A DNA stretch of 64,000 nt, taken from NCBI RefSeq assembly GCF_016901035.1, contig NZ_JAFEUF010000002.1:44152-108151 (forward strand). Direction: 5' to 3'. Both the position numbers and the translations under genes were made by a program. The DNA comes from Streptomyces durocortorensis. GTDB lineage: Bacteria; Actinomycetota; Actinomycetes; Streptomycetales; Streptomycetaceae. A model generated the notes under the pieces. The model was not told the origin of the DNA, ran no database searches, and saw only the letters and a program-made list of their open reading frames with translations. The stretch's first letter is position 1. Each line of letters starts with the position of its first letter. Of this stretch, positions 33,882-43,337 are shown one piece after another.

Positions 33882-35303
33882 TCAGCCCATCTCCTCCAGC
33901 GTCTTGCCCTTCGTCTCCTTCACGAACTTGAGCACGAAGGGGATCGAGAGCACGGCGAAGCAGGCGTAGATGATGTACGTCCCCGAGAGGTTCCAGTCGG
34001 AGAGGCTCGGGAAGCTGGCGGTGATCGCCCAGTTGGCGATCCACTGCGCGAACACGGCGACGCCGAGGGCGGCGGCGCGCAGGCGGTTCGGGAACATCTC
34101 GCCCAGGAAGACCCAGACGACGACGCCCCACGACAGCGCGAAGAAGAGCACGAACACATGGGCGGCGATGAGGGCGACGGCGCCCTGGGTCTCGGGCAGC
34201 TTGCCGTCGACCAGGTCGGCGGAGAAGGCCCAGGCCTCGACGGCGAGCGCGACCGCCATGCCGATGGAGCCGACGAGGGCGAGCGGCCTGCGGCCGACCC
34301 GGTCCACCAGCACCATCGCGATCACCGTGCCGATGATGTTGATGATCGAGGTGGTGAAGGAGTAGAAGAACGAGTCGGTCGGGTCGATGCCGACGGACTG
34401 CCACAGCGTCGCCGAGTAGTAGAACGCGACGTTGATGCCCACGAGCTGCTGGAACATCGAGAGGCCGATGCCGACCCAGACGATGGGCAGGAAGAAGAAG
34501 CGGTTGCCGAGCAGGTCCTTGAAGGAGGACTTGTGCTCGCTGTGCATGGCGGTCTCGATCTCGGTCACGCGTGCGTCGAGGTCGATCTTGTCGCCCTCGA
34601 CCTCTTCGAGGATCTTGCGGGCCTCGGCCTTCCGGCCGACCGAGATGAGGAAGCGCGGGGACTCGGGGATGGCGAAGGACAGCAGCCCGTACAGGATGGC
34701 CGGGACGACCATCACGCCGAGCATCCACTGCCAGGCCTCCAGGCCGAGAATCTCGCCGCGCTGGTCGCCGTCGGCGATCTGCAGGACGGCGTAGTTGACC
34801 AGCTGGGAGATGGCGATGCCGATGACGATCGCGGCCTGCTGGAAGGAGCCGAGCCGGCCGCGGTAGGCGGGCGGGGAGACCTCGGCGATGTAGGCCGGGC
34901 CGATCACGGAGGCCATGCCGATGGCGAAGCCGCCGATGATGCGCCACATCGCCAGGTCCCAGAGTGCGAACGGCAGTGCGGAGCCGATCGCGCTGGCCGT
35001 GAAGAGCACCGAGGCGATCTGCATGCAGCGGATGCGGCCGATCCGGTCCGCGATCCGGCCGGCGGTGGCGGCGCCGATCGCACAGCCGATCAGCGCGATG
35101 GCGATGACCTGGGCGAGCGTTCCGGAGCCGATGTCGTACCGGTCGCGGATCGCCTCGACGGCGCCGTTGATGACGGAGCTGTCGTATCCGAAGAGGAAGC
35201 CGCCCATCGCCGCGGCCGCGGTGATGAAGATGACATGGCCGAGGTGGTCCGGGTGGGCCGCCCTCGCCCCGGACTCGGGTCCGTTCGCTGTGCTGCTGGT
35301 CAC
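33882..35303 (-). CDS. glcP: Glucose permease GlcP, MFS sugar transporter
   Basis: A 473-residue sugar-porter family protein with twelve membrane helices. Signatures include GFLFGYDSSVINGAV, GRIADRIGRI, ESPRFLISVGRK, FQQLVGINVAFYYS (the QQxxGxN sugar motif) and VDRVGRRPLAL. The GTG at 35303 has an AGGAG site. It matches GlcP1, the main glucose uptake system of S. coelicolor, which lies next to smc there too. The 3' end is partly duplicated just beyond the stop (TCTCCTCCAGC at about 33862 and 33891). Confidence 0.93.
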   Translation of the reverse strand: MTSSTANGPESGARAAHPDHLGHVIFITAAAAMGGFLFGYDSSVINGAVEAIRDRYDIGSGTLAQVIAIALIGCAIGAATAGRIADRIGRIRCMQIASVLFTASAIGSALPFALWDLAMWRIIGGFAIGMASVIGPAYIAEVSPPAYRGRLGSFQQAAIVIGIAISQLVNYAVLQIADGDQRGEILGLEAWQWMLGVMVVPAILYGLLSFAIPESPRFLISVGRKAEARKILEEVEGDKIDLDARVTEIETAMHSEHKSSFKDLLGNRFFFLPIVWVGIGLSMFQQLVGINVAFYYSATLWQSVGIDPTDSFFYSFTTSIINIIGTVIAMVLVDRVGRRPLALVGSIGMAVALAVEAWAFSADLVDGKLPETQGAVALIAAHVFVLFFALSWGVVVWVFLGEMFPNRLRAAALGVAVFAQWIANWAITASFPSLSDWNLSGTYIIYACFAVLSIPFVLKFVKETKGKTLEEMG

Positions 35304-35508
35304 GTGAACTCCTGATGCCTGGCCGGGGGTCAGACGTGGGGTGTGAGCCTTCCCAGTGGCGCACACGATCCGGCCCGCCACCACTTGAAGGCGAAATCAA
35401 CTTCGCAGAGGGTATGCCTTCAAGAATCGAAGTCAAACAGTGGGTCCTCGCCCGTCTACCCAGGAGTGCGCGACACGTGCCTTGAACTTCTGATGATTCG
35501 GTAAAGAG

Positions 35509-38500
35509 TCAGCGCAGCCGCTGGCTGATGACCTTCGATACCCCGTCGCCCTGCATGGACACCCCGTACAGCGCGTCGGCGACCTCCATCGTCCGCTTCT
35601 GGTGCGTGATCACGATCAGCTGGGAGCTCTCCTGGAGCTCCTCCATGATCCGGATCAGCCGCTGGAGGTTGGTGTCGTCGAGCGCGGCCTCGACCTCGTC
35701 CATCACGTAGAACGGACTGGGCCGGGCCTTGAAGATCGAGACCAGCAACGCCACCGCCGTCAGGGACCGCTCGCCGCCCGACAGCAGGGAGAGCCGCTTC
35801 ACCTTCTTGCCCGGCGGGCGGGCCTCGACGTCCACGCCGGTGGTCAGCATGTTGTCCGGGTCGGTGAGGATGAGCCGGCCCTCGCCGCCGGGGAAGAGCC
35901 GCGAGAAGACGCCCTCGAACTGCCGGGCGGTGTCGTGGTAGGCCTCGGTGAAGACCTGCTCGACCCGTTCGTCGACCTCCTTGATCACCTGGAGCAGATC
36001 GGCCCGGGTCTTCTTCAGGTCTTCAAGCTGCTCGGACAGGAACTTGTGCCGCTCCTCCAGCGCGGAGAACTCCTCCAGCGCGAGCGGATTCACCTTCCCG
36101 AGTTGCTGGTACGCCCGTTCGGCCGACCGCAGCCGCTTCTCCTGCTCGGGCCGCCGGTACGGCTTCGGCTGGTTGCGCGGGTCCTCCGGATCCTCCGGCA
36201 GCTCCTCGCCCTCGGCAGGCGGCGACGGCGGTACGAGCTGGTCGGGCCCGTACTCGGAGACCAGCCCCGCGGGCTCCACGCCCAGCTCCTCCAGAGCCTT
36301 CGTCTCCAGCTGCTCGATCCGCAGCCGCTTCTCGGCCCCCAGCACCTCGCCCCGGTGGACCGAGTCGGTGAGCTTGTCCAGCTCGCCTTTCAGTTCCCGG
36401 CCCCGGTCGCGTTCGACGGCCAGCTCACGCTCCCGCTCGCCCTTCGCCGCCTCGGCCGACGTCCGCTCCTCGTCGGCCCGTACGAGGGACACCTCCACGT
36501 GCGCCAGCAGCTGACGGGCGCCCGAGGCGACGGCGGAGGCGACCTCGGCCTCGTACCGCAGCCGGGCCCGGCGCTGTTCGGCACGGGCGCGGGCCTCCCG
36601 TTCGGTCCGGGCGGCCCGGTCCAGCGAGTCGGCCCGCCCGGCCAGCGCCTTGACCCGCTCCTCGTGCGTACGTGCCTGGAGCCGGGCCTCCATCTCGGTC
36701 TGGCGCGCGTTGGCACCGTCAGCGGCGAGCCGGTCCCGCACGGAGGTGTCGGGCTCCTCCTCGGCCGGCGTCTCCTCGGCGACCAGCAGCCGTTCGGCCA
36801 GCTCCTCGGCCTCCTCGGTCGCCCGCTCCAGGGCTTCCTGGGCGCGGGCGGCGGAGGCGGTCATCCGCTCTGCCTCGCCCGCCGCGCTCCGGGCCGTCCC
36901 GGCGAGCCGCCCGAGCTGCTGGGCGAAGCCGGACCTCTCCCGGTCGGCCGCCCGGCGGCGCTCCCCCAACTCCTCGACGAGCGCGGCCTGCTCCGTGCGC
37001 CGCTCCCCCGCCAGGCGCTGGGCCCCGGCCAGCTCCTCGCACCGTACGGCCAGCTCGGCCAGCTCGGCGGCGGCCTCGTCGACGGAGGCCTGGACCTCCA
37101 GCAGACTGGGCGCCCCGGCCGACCCGCCGTGCGCGAAGTGGGCGGAGAGTACGTCCCCCTCCCCGGTCACCGCGGTCAGCCCGGGGTGCGCGGCAACCAG
37201 TTCCTCGGCCTCCTCCAGCGTCCCGACGACCACCATGTCCGGTACGAGACGGCGTACGGCCCCGAGCAGGGCGGCGGGCCCGCGCACGAGGTCGGCGACG
37301 GCGGGCGGGGTGAGGACGGTGGCCTGCTCTGCCGCGCGACCGTGCGGGAGGGGGACGACGGCAGCCGGGCCGACGGGCGAAGACGCGGACACGGAACCGC
37401 CGGGGTCGCCGCCCTGTCCGGGCAACACGGCCGGGGCGGGACGAGGAGCCTCTTCCCGTACGGGCACCGGCTCACCGGACCGCTCCCGTACCGGTACCGG
37501 CTCACCGGACCGCCCCTGTACGGACACCGGCTCACCGGACTGCTCCGGTACGTGACCGGGCCGCGCCTCCGCGGCGGCCGGGGCGGGCGCGGAGGCCGCG
37601 GCCGGCCCGGAGACTGCGGTGGGCCCGGCGGGCGCGGCGGGCGCGGCGGGCGCGGCGGGCGCCGGCTCCCCTCCCAGCAGCACCGCCGCCCGCCCCGCGT
37701 CCCGCACGCGGAGCAGCCGGATCGCGTCGGCGGCCGTGGCCGGGTCCGTGACGGCCACGGCGTTCGCCGCCGACCCGAGGGCGGCCGCCACCGGGATCTC
37801 GTACCCGGGCTCGACCGTGAGCAGTTCGGCGGCCGGCCCGAGGATGCCGGCGAGCCGGTCCCGGGCCCCGAGCAGCGCCCCCGTACCGTCCTTGCGGCGC
37901 AGCCCCAGGGCCAGCGCCTCGTGCCGGGCCGCGACCGCCGCCCGCCTGCGCTCGGCGGCGGTGGCCTCGTCGCGGGCCGTGCTGTGGGCGGCCTGCGCCT
38001 CGGCGAGGGCCTGCTTGGCCTCCTCGTGGCGGGCGGTCAGCTCCTCGTCGACCCCGTCCAGCCCTTCGACCTCCGCCTTGAGCTGCTCGTACTCCTCCTG
38101 GGCGGCGACCGCGCGCTCCTGCGCCTCGTCGCGGGAGGCTGCCAGCCGGTCGATCTCGGCCTGGGCCGAACCGGCCCGGCTGCGGGCAGCGTTGACCTGG
38201 CCGTTCAGCCGGGCGAGCCCTTCGCGCCGGTCGGCGATGGCCCGGGCCGCGTCCTTGAGCCGGCGCTCCTCGACGGCCAGCTCGCGTTCCAGGTCGGCGC
38301 GGTGGGCGACGGTGTCCTCCAGCGCGTTCTCGGCCGCTTCCAGGGCCGCCGTCAGCTCCGCCTCCTGCTCGCGGATCCGGGCGGCCTCGCGCTCCAGGTC
38401 CTCGGGGTCGCGGCCCCGGCGCTCCTCGCTGGGCGCCTGAGACGCGCTGCGGACCCGGGCGTCGGCCAGGGAGATGGTGCCGCGGACCCGTTCGGCCAGT

Positions 38501-39384
38501 TGTGACAGCTCGTACCAGGTCTGCTGGGCACGCTGGAGCCGGGGCGCGAGCCGGCGGACCTCGCCCTCCAGCTCGGCCTCGCGGAAGAGGGCCGTCTTCA
38601 GCTCGGCCTCGGCCGCGTCCTTGCGCTTCTTCAACTCCGCCTCGTCGGCGATCTCGTCGCGCAGCGCGTCCCGCAGGGTGACCAGGTCGTCCGCGAGGAG
38701 CCGGAGCCGGGCATCGCGCAGGTCGGCCTGGATGACGGCGGCCCGGCGGGCGACGGCGGCCTGCCGGCCGAGCGGCTTGAGCTGGCGGCGCAGTTCGTCG
38801 GTGAGGTCCTGGACCCGGGCCAGGTTGGCGCCCATCGCGTCCAGCTTCCGCAGCGCCTTCTCTTTCCGCTTGCGGTGCTTGAGCACGCCCGCGGCCTCCT
38901 CGATGAAGGCCCGGCGGCCCATCGGGTCGGCGTGCAGGACGGAATCCAACTGCCCCTGCCCGACGATGACGTGCATCTCGCGGCCGATGCCGGAGTCGGA
39001 GAGGAGTTCCTGGATGTCGAGCAGCCGACAGGTGTCGCCGTTGAGCTGGTATTCGCTGCCGCCATTGCGGAACATGATCCGAGTGATCGTCACTTCGGCG
39101 TACTCGATGGGCAATGCGCCGTCGGAATTGTCGATGGTCAGCGACACTTCCGCGCGGCCGAGCGGTGGCCGCCCGGTCGTCCCGGCGAAGATCACGTCTT
39201 CCATCTTGCCGCCGCGCAGGGATTTGGCCCCTTGTTCCCCCATGACCCAGGAGAGCGCGTCCACCACATTGGATTTGCCGGATCCATTCGGTCCGACGAC
39301 GCAGGTGATCCCCGGTTCGAACCGCAGGGTGGTGGCGGACGCGAACGATTTGAAACCACGCAGGGTCAGGGCCTTGAGGTGCAC
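35509..39384 (-). CDS. smc: Chromosome condensation protein SMC with expanded hinge
   Basis: Walker A GPNGSGKS (residues 31-38), a long coiled coil, a hinge, the return coiled coil, then the signature LSLLSGGERSLTAVALL and Walker B YVMDEVEAALDD near the C-terminus. SMC with ScpAB compacts and aligns chromosomes from the origin. The chain has 1291 residues, about 100 more than usual. The excess is an Ala/Pro-rich and repeat-containing insertion within the hinge (about residues 570-680) bearing three SGEPV-type ten-residue repeats. Confidence 0.97.
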   Translation of the reverse strand: MHLKALTLRGFKSFASATTLRFEPGITCVVGPNGSGKSNVVDALSWVMGEQGAKSLRGGKMEDVIFAGTTGRPPLGRAEVSLTIDNSDGALPIEYAEVTITRIMFRNGGSEYQLNGDTCRLLDIQELLSDSGIGREMHVIVGQGQLDSVLHADPMGRRAFIEEAAGVLKHRKRKEKALRKLDAMGANLARVQDLTDELRRQLKPLGRQAAVARRAAVIQADLRDARLRLLADDLVTLRDALRDEIADEAELKKRKDAAEAELKTALFREAELEGEVRRLAPRLQRAQQTWYELSQLAERVRGTISLADARVRSASQAPSEERRGRDPEDLEREAARIREQEAELTAALEAAENALEDTVAHRADLERELAVEERRLKDAARAIADRREGLARLNGQVNAARSRAGSAQAEIDRLAASRDEAQERAVAAQEEYEQLKAEVEGLDGVDEELTARHEEAKQALAEAQAAHSTARDEATAAERRRAAVAARHEALALGLRRKDGTGALLGARDRLAGILGPAAELLTVEPGYEIPVAAALGSAANAVAVTDPATAADAIRLLRVRDAGRAAVLLGGEPAPAAPAAPAAPAGPTAVSGPAAASAPAPAAAEARPGHVPEQSGEPVSVQGRSGEPVPVRERSGEPVPVREEAPRPAPAVLPGQGGDPGGSVSASSPVGPAAVVPLPHGRAAEQATVLTPPAVADLVRGPAALLGAVRRLVPDMVVVGTLEEAEELVAAHPGLTAVTGEGDVLSAHFAHGGSAGAPSLLEVQASVDEAAAELAELAVRCEELAGAQRLAGERRTEQAALVEELGERRRAADRERSGFAQQLGRLAGTARSAAGEAERMTASAARAQEALERATEEAEELAERLLVAEETPAEEEPDTSVRDRLAADGANARQTEMEARLQARTHEERVKALAGRADSLDRAARTEREARARAEQRRARLRYEAEVASAVASGARQLLAHVEVSLVRADEERTSAEAAKGERERELAVERDRGRELKGELDKLTDSVHRGEVLGAEKRLRIEQLETKALEELGVEPAGLVSEYGPDQLVPPSPPAEGEELPEDPEDPRNQPKPYRRPEQEKRLRSAERAYQQLGKVNPLALEEFSALEERHKFLSEQLEDLKKTRADLLQVIKEVDERVEQVFTEAYHDTARQFEGVFSRLFPGGEGRLILTDPDNMLTTGVDVEARPPGKKVKRLSLLSGGERSLTAVALLVSIFKARPSPFYVMDEVEAALDDTNLQRLIRIMEELQESSQLIVITHQKRTMEVADALYGVSMQGDGVSKVISQRLR
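37456..37545. repeat. 30-bp in-frame tandem repeats in the smc hinge
   Basis: Three to four units of a 30-bp repeat (core ACCGGCTCACCGGAC) encode SGEPVPVRER, SGEPVSVQGR and similar. They are flanked at 37619-37665 by a GGCGCGGC-type nine-base repeat encoding Ala-Pro runs. They fall in the hinge part of the protein. Confidence 0.75.
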
Positions 39385-39738
39385 GCCGCCGGACTCTACC
39401 TTTCGCTCTCGGTTTCGCTGATGAAGGTGCAGGGCACATCAGACGGTAAGCGAAGGCCGGTAGGTCCGGGGTGGGGGTCGGGCAAAGAAAAAGGGACGCC
39501 GAAGCGTCCCTGTGAATCTTGCCGGCAACTGTGCATCCGGACATCCAGCGTCCGGATGACTCTGTGAATCCAGCTGTCGGTCCCGCGCGGTGCATCGCAG
39601 AACGACCGGACAACGGCGTCCCCGGCGATGCGGGAACCCCGGCGTTCGGGGACGGCGATCCGTGACGCAGGACGGATCAGAGATGTTCCGAGGCTACTGA
39701 GCGCGCCCGGCCCGACCGGCCCGAGAGGGCCGTGATGG
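39385..39738. other. Intergenic region upstream of smc
   Basis: 354 bp separate the small coiled-coil gene from smc. The region holds a clear leftward intrinsic terminator at 39482-39510 and a short inverted repeat around GGACATCCAGCGTCCGGA (39538-39555). The smc promoter is expected in the A/T-richer first 90 bp. Confidence 0.5.
39482..39510 (-). terminator. Intrinsic terminator with T-tract
   Basis: The stem GGGACGC/GCGTCCC has a CGAA/TTCG tetraloop. Read leftward it is followed by TTTTTCTTT. It ends the transcript of the 70-aa gene before smc. Confidence 0.85.
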
Positions 39739-39951
39739 TCAGGTCAGTGCAGGCTCGCCCTGGGGTACGTCGATGTCGATGCTGTCGAGCAGCGACTCCT
39801 GGTGCTGGGCGGCGGCGTTGAGCGCGTCGTTCTCGTCCTGGATCCGGGTGAGCTCGGATTCCAGGTCCTGGACGCGCTGCTGGAGCCGTCGCATCTCGGC
39901 GAGGAGTCGCGGGTCGGAACCGCCGACGTAACCGAGAAGCGCCTTTGCCAT
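39739..39951 (-). CDS. Small conserved coiled-coil protein (70 aa)
   Basis: MAKALLGYVGGSDPRLLAEM opens a protein that is then one heptad-rich helix (RRLQQRVQDLESELTRIQDE), with an acidic end. It is conserved next to smc in Streptomyces, as far as I recall, without a known function. Monocistronic, with its own terminator at 39482. Confidence 0.75.
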   Translation of the reverse strand: MAKALLGYVGGSDPRLLAEMRRLQQRVQDLESELTRIQDENDALNAAAQHQESLLDSIDIDVPQGEPALT

Positions 39952-40389
39952 GATGGATGGTCCTCCACAATGAGTGACCGACCGATGCGGTGTGGGTCGT
40001 CAGGGGATCGCACCCGCGGTGCTCGGCAGGGCTCTGTCACCACTGCGGTTCTGCTGCTAATCAGCTCTACCGAACAGCTAAGGTGCGCGGGGTTTTCAGC
40101 GTCTCACCAAAAAGTTTGACGGTCAACACGATCACACCCTGTGTACCCGGGCGTCCCGGGGTCGCGCGGCCGGACGATCATGCGGCGCGACTCTCCTGCA
40201 GGACCCCGAGGGGTGTGCGGATCTTCGTCAATGCCGCAGCCTTGCACGACATCCCGCATCTGGCAACCATCGGCCGCCACCGCGTCCCGTCGCAGGTCAT
40301 TTCGGGTGCGGGGCCCGAGCGGGCGGTCCCGTGACCGTTCGACGCACCGCGTTCACGGAGCGGATCCGGAGGGGTCGCGCGGGAGGGGG
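39952..40389. other. Intergenic region between acylphosphatase and the 70-aa gene
   Basis: About 440 bp contain an A/T-rich stretch at 40050-40130 with an interrupted palindrome around TTTGACGGTCAAC (40115-40127), in which a leftward -35-like TTGACC can be read. No gene, tRNA or strong hairpin is seen. Confidence 0.4.
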
Positions 40390-40671
40390 TCAGCGGATGG
40401 CGAATCCGTCGTACCCACCGCGCGGGGTGTCCCAGATCTCAGTGACTCCGTCCACGCGCCCGGGTGTGTCGTCGGACCGCAGCCAGTCCAGCAGACGGTG
40501 GCAATTGTCACGCCGTCCTTCGGCCACGATCTGCACCCGGCCGTCGTCGAGATTGAGGGCGAACCCGATGAGCCCGCCGATCTCCAAAGCGTTTGCCCTG
40601 GTGAACCAGCGGAAGCCTACTTGCTGTACTCGGCCGCGTACCCAGACGACGAGGCGTGCTTCTTCGTTCAT
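40390..40671 (-). CDS. acyP: Acylphosphatase
   Basis: 93 residues with the catalytic loop [16 protein letters not shown] (the Arg that binds acyl phosphate) and the Asn of [19 protein letters not shown]. The length and fold order are normal for the family. It hydrolyses carboxyl-phosphate bonds such as in acetyl phosphate or 1,3-bisphosphoglycerate. Divergent from the CAP-domain gene. Confidence 0.93.
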   Translation of the reverse strand: MNEEARLVVWVRGRVQQVGFRWFTRANALEIGGLIGFALNLDDGRVQIVAEGRRDNCHRLLDWLRSDDTPGRVDGVTEIWDTPRGGYDGFAIR

Positions 40672-40910
40672 GCCCGAACGCTAACCGGCCAATTGCTCTC
40701 GAAGCACGTCGCCCCCTTTCGCCCATGGGCTACAGTCCCGTCGCAACAGCCTCACTCGATCGGGTGAGAATCGGACGCGCATCGACGGAAAGTCGATCAA
40801 GCGGCATTCGCTCGCTCCGCGTGCGACCGAATTCGATCAACGAGCAATCGAGCAACGGGGCAGTCGAGTGACGTCGCCACGACGTCCGGAGTATCAGGAA
40901 GGCACAGCGC

Positions 40911-41861
40911 ATGGGACGCCACCGACGATCCGCCGCAGGCCCCGCCGCTGAAGAACCTGCGGCCGGGGCCGCTTCCCGGCACCGGGGCACGCGCCGCAAG
41001 AAGTCCGGCGTGCCGATCCGGACCGGGCTCCTCGGCGTCTCGGCGGCCGTGGCCGTCGGCGCGGTGGCCGTCGCCTCGGGTCTGATCCCCGGCGGCGACA
41101 CCTACACCTCGGGCAACACCACCGCCGCCGACCAGGTGCGCACGGGCGGCGCGCCGGACCTGCTGACGCAGGGCGGCAGCTCCACCGCGCCGGCCGACCG
41201 GTCCTCCTCCCCCACCAGCCGGGGCAGCGAGCGCCCGGAGGCTCCGAGCAAGACTCCGTCGAAGACGCCGTCCAAGACCCCGTCGCCCTCGAAGACCTCC
41301 AAGGCGCCGTCGAAGTCGGCCGCGCCCTCCACGTCGAAGAAGCCGGCCGCCCCCCCGTCGAAGAAGTCGAAGGCGCCCACCGCGGCCCCGGAGAAGAGCA
41401 GCGCCCCGGCGAGCAGGGCCCCGGCGCCGCCGAACACCTCCGCGGCCCCGCCGCCCAGCAAGAAGCCGAGCCCTTCCCCGACCGACGCCTCCGCACGCAG
41501 CGAGGTGCTGGCCCTGGTGAACCAGGAGCGCGCCAAGGTCGGCTGCTCCCCGCTGTCCACCAGCGCCCCGCTGACCTCGCTCGCGCAGAACTTCAGCGAG
41601 GACATGGCGGCCCGCGGCTTCTTCGACCACACCGACCCGGACGGCGACACCCCCTGGGACCGTGCCGCGCAGGCCGGCGTGCAGGGGCTCGGCGCGGAGA
41701 ACATCGCCCGCGGCCAGGCGGACGCCCAGGCCGTGATGGAGGCCTGGATGAACAGCGAAGGCCACCGCGAGAACATTCTCAACTGCGACTACAAGACCAT
41801 CGGCATCGGCGTCCACGAGGGCTCCGGCGGCCCGTGGTGGGTCCAGAACTTCGGCTTCTGA
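40911..41861 (+). CDS. Secreted CAP-domain (SCP/PR-1-like) protein
   Basis: The N-terminus is basic with one hydrophobic segment (GLLGVSAAVAVGAVAVASGL, about residues 39-58), a signal or anchor. A Ser/Pro/Lys-rich linker with TPSK repeats (about 110-195) follows. The C-terminal 120 residues form the CAP domain: SEVLALVNQERAKVGCSPL, the metal-site region FFDHTDPDGDTPWDRAAQAG, GAENIARG, and WMNSEGHRENILN. It probably acts outside the membrane; the substrate is unknown. AGGAAGG precedes the ATG. Confidence 0.9.
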   Translation: MGRHRRSAAGPAAEEPAAGAASRHRGTRRKKSGVPIRTGLLGVSAAVAVGAVAVASGLIPGGDTYTSGNTTAADQVRTGGAPDLLTQGGSSTAPADRSSSPTSRGSERPEAPSKTPSKTPSKTPSPSKTSKAPSKSAAPSTSKKPAAPPSKKSKAPTAAPEKSSAPASRAPAPPNTSAAPPPSKKPSPSPTDASARSEVLALVNQERAKVGCSPLSTSAPLTSLAQNFSEDMAARGFFDHTDPDGDTPWDRAAQAGVQGLGAENIARGQADAQAVMEAWMNSEGHRENILNCDYKTIGIGVHEGSGGPWWVQNFGF

Positions 41862-41882
41862 CCGGCCCCCGCCAGGTCCCCT

Positions 41883-41930
41883 TACTCCCGTACAGCGCTC
41901 CCTCGGGGTGAGCACTGTGCGGGAGTAGGC
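41883..41930 (+). terminator. Hairpin between the CAP gene and the HxlR gene
   Basis: TACTCCCG (41883-41890) pairs with CGGGAGTA (41920-41927), with an inner ACAG-GCTC/GAGC-CTGT extension, and GGCTTTTGG follows. It lies only about 10 bp before the next start codon, so it could also regulate that gene. Confidence 0.6.
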
Positions 41931-41937
41931 TTTTGGT

Positions 41938-42357
41938 ATGGCCAGCGATGCACATACGTATACGGATACAGACACGGACGGCTTCGACGGCCTCGCGTTC
42001 GACGTCTTCTCCCGCGCGTGCCCCTCACGCTCGACGCTGGAACACGTCACCGGGCGCTGGGGCGGTCTGACGATCGGCGCACTGTACGAGGAGAGCCTCC
42101 GCTTCAACGAGCTGCGCCGCCGGGTCGACGGGGTCAGCGAGAAGATGCTCTCCCAGACCCTGCACGCCCTGGAGCGGGACGGGCTCGTCCTGCGGGAGGC
42201 TCAGCCGGTCAATCCGCCCCGGGTCGACTACGAGCTCACCCCGTTCGGCCGCGAGGTCGCGGAGAAGCTCCTCGGGCTCATCCACTGCGTCGAAGGGCGG
42301 ATGGACGAGGTCCTGGCCTCCCGGGCGCGTTACGACGAGGCGCGCGGCGGGCGCTGA
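41938..42357 (+). CDS. HxlR-family winged-helix regulator (139 aa)
   Basis: Residues 27-115 form the HxlR (MarR-like) domain: [20 protein letters not shown], then [20 protein letters not shown] and [20 protein letters not shown], ending [14 protein letters not shown]. Such proteins often answer to oxidants or aldehydes through one conserved Cys; here a Cys (ACPS) is in that place. Its 3' end overlaps mutM by 28 nt, tail to tail. Confidence 0.88.
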   Translation: MASDAHTYTDTDTDGFDGLAFDVFSRACPSRSTLEHVTGRWGGLTIGALYEESLRFNELRRRVDGVSEKMLSQTLHALERDGLVLREAQPVNPPRVDYELTPFGREVAEKLLGLIHCVEGRMDEVLASRARYDEARGGR

Positions 42358-43190
42358 CAGCGCGGGCAGTAGTAGCTGGAGCGGTTCATCCAGGCGCGGC
42401 GGCGCATCGGGGTGGAGCACCGGTTGCAGGGCTCGCCCTCCCGGCCGTACGCGTCGAGCGACCGGTCGAAGTAGCCGGACTCGCCGTTCACGTTGACGTA
42501 CAGGCTGTCGAAGCTGGTGCCGCCCTGGGCGAGGGCCGCGTTCATGACGTCGCGGGCGTGGCCGAGCAGTTCGGCGGACTTGGGGCGGGTCAGGGTCGCG
42601 GTCGGCCGGTCGTAGTGCAGCTTGGCGCGCCAGAGCGCCTCGTCGGCGTAGATGTTGCCGACGCCGCTGATCAGCGACTGGTCCAGGAGCGCCCGCTTGA
42701 CCGTCGTACGGCGCAGGCGCAGCGCGGTGTGGAACGCGGCCTCGTCGAAGAGCGGGTCGAGGGGATCCCGGGCGATGTGCGCGATGGTGTCCGGCAGGCC
42801 GTCGGGGGTGTTGTCGTGCAGCGAGAGCCCGCCGAAGGTCCGCTGGTCGACGAAGCGCAGCTCGGTGCCGAGCGCGTCGTCGAACCGCATCCGGATCCGC
42901 AGGTGCTTCTCGTCGGGCGCGTCCGCGGGCTGCACCAGCAGCTGTCCGCTCATGCCGAGGTGGCCCAGCAGCGAGGAGGCCGCCTCCTCGACCGGCACCC
43001 AGAGGTACTTGCCGCGGCGCATCGCCGTCCCGAAGCGGGCCCCGCGCAGCCGGGCGGCGAAGTCGACGCCGCCCGCGAGGTGCCGGCGGACCGAGCGCGG
43101 GTGCAGGACCTCGACCTCGGTGACGGTGCGGCCGCTGACCCAGCGCTCCAGGCCTCGGCGGACCACTTCGACCTCGGGCAGCTCGGGCAC
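42330..43190 (-). CDS. mutM: Formamidopyrimidine-DNA glycosylase MutM/Fpg
   Basis: The GTG at 43190 gives (M)[16 protein letters not shown]; the Pro after the initiator is the catalytic nucleophile, so this start is required. [13 protein letters not shown] and [16 protein letters not shown] (helix-two-turn-helix) follow, and the zinc finger CNRC and YYCPRC closes the protein. It removes 8-oxoguanine and opens the strand. Length of 286 is normal. Confidence 0.96.
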   Translation of the reverse strand: MPELPEVEVVRRGLERWVSGRTVTEVEVLHPRSVRRHLAGGVDFAARLRGARFGTAMRRGKYLWVPVEEAASSLLGHLGMSGQLLVQPADAPDEKHLRIRMRFDDALGTELRFVDQRTFGGLSLHDNTPDGLPDTIAHIARDPLDPLFDEAAFHTALRLRRTTVKRALLDQSLISGVGNIYADEALWRAKLHYDRPTATLTRPKSAELLGHARDVMNAALAQGGTSFDSLYVNVNGESGYFDRSLDAYGREGEPCNRCSTPMRRRAWMNRSSYYCPRCQRPPRASS

Positions 43191-43296
43191 GGTGCACCAC
43201 TCCAGACACATCGACGGTAGTACGGGGGCGGGGCGGGCGGAAACGCGAAGACCGCGGGAGCCGCAGTGACCGCGGGGCCGCCCTCCGGACAGGGAA

Positions 43297-43327
43297 AACC
43301 CCTCGGTGCTCATGGCACCGAGGGGTT
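43297..43327 (-). terminator. Terminator of the rnc operon
   Basis: AACCCCTCGGTGC pairs perfectly with 43315-43327 around a 5-nt loop. Read leftward it is followed by TTTCCC. It begins 10 bp past the rnc stop. Confidence 0.85.
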
Positions 43328-43337
43328 CCGTTGTGCT

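Noticed and set aside
35602..38505. A 967-codon plus-strand frame opposite smc
   Set aside because: Antisense shadow of smc, with no recognisable motifs.
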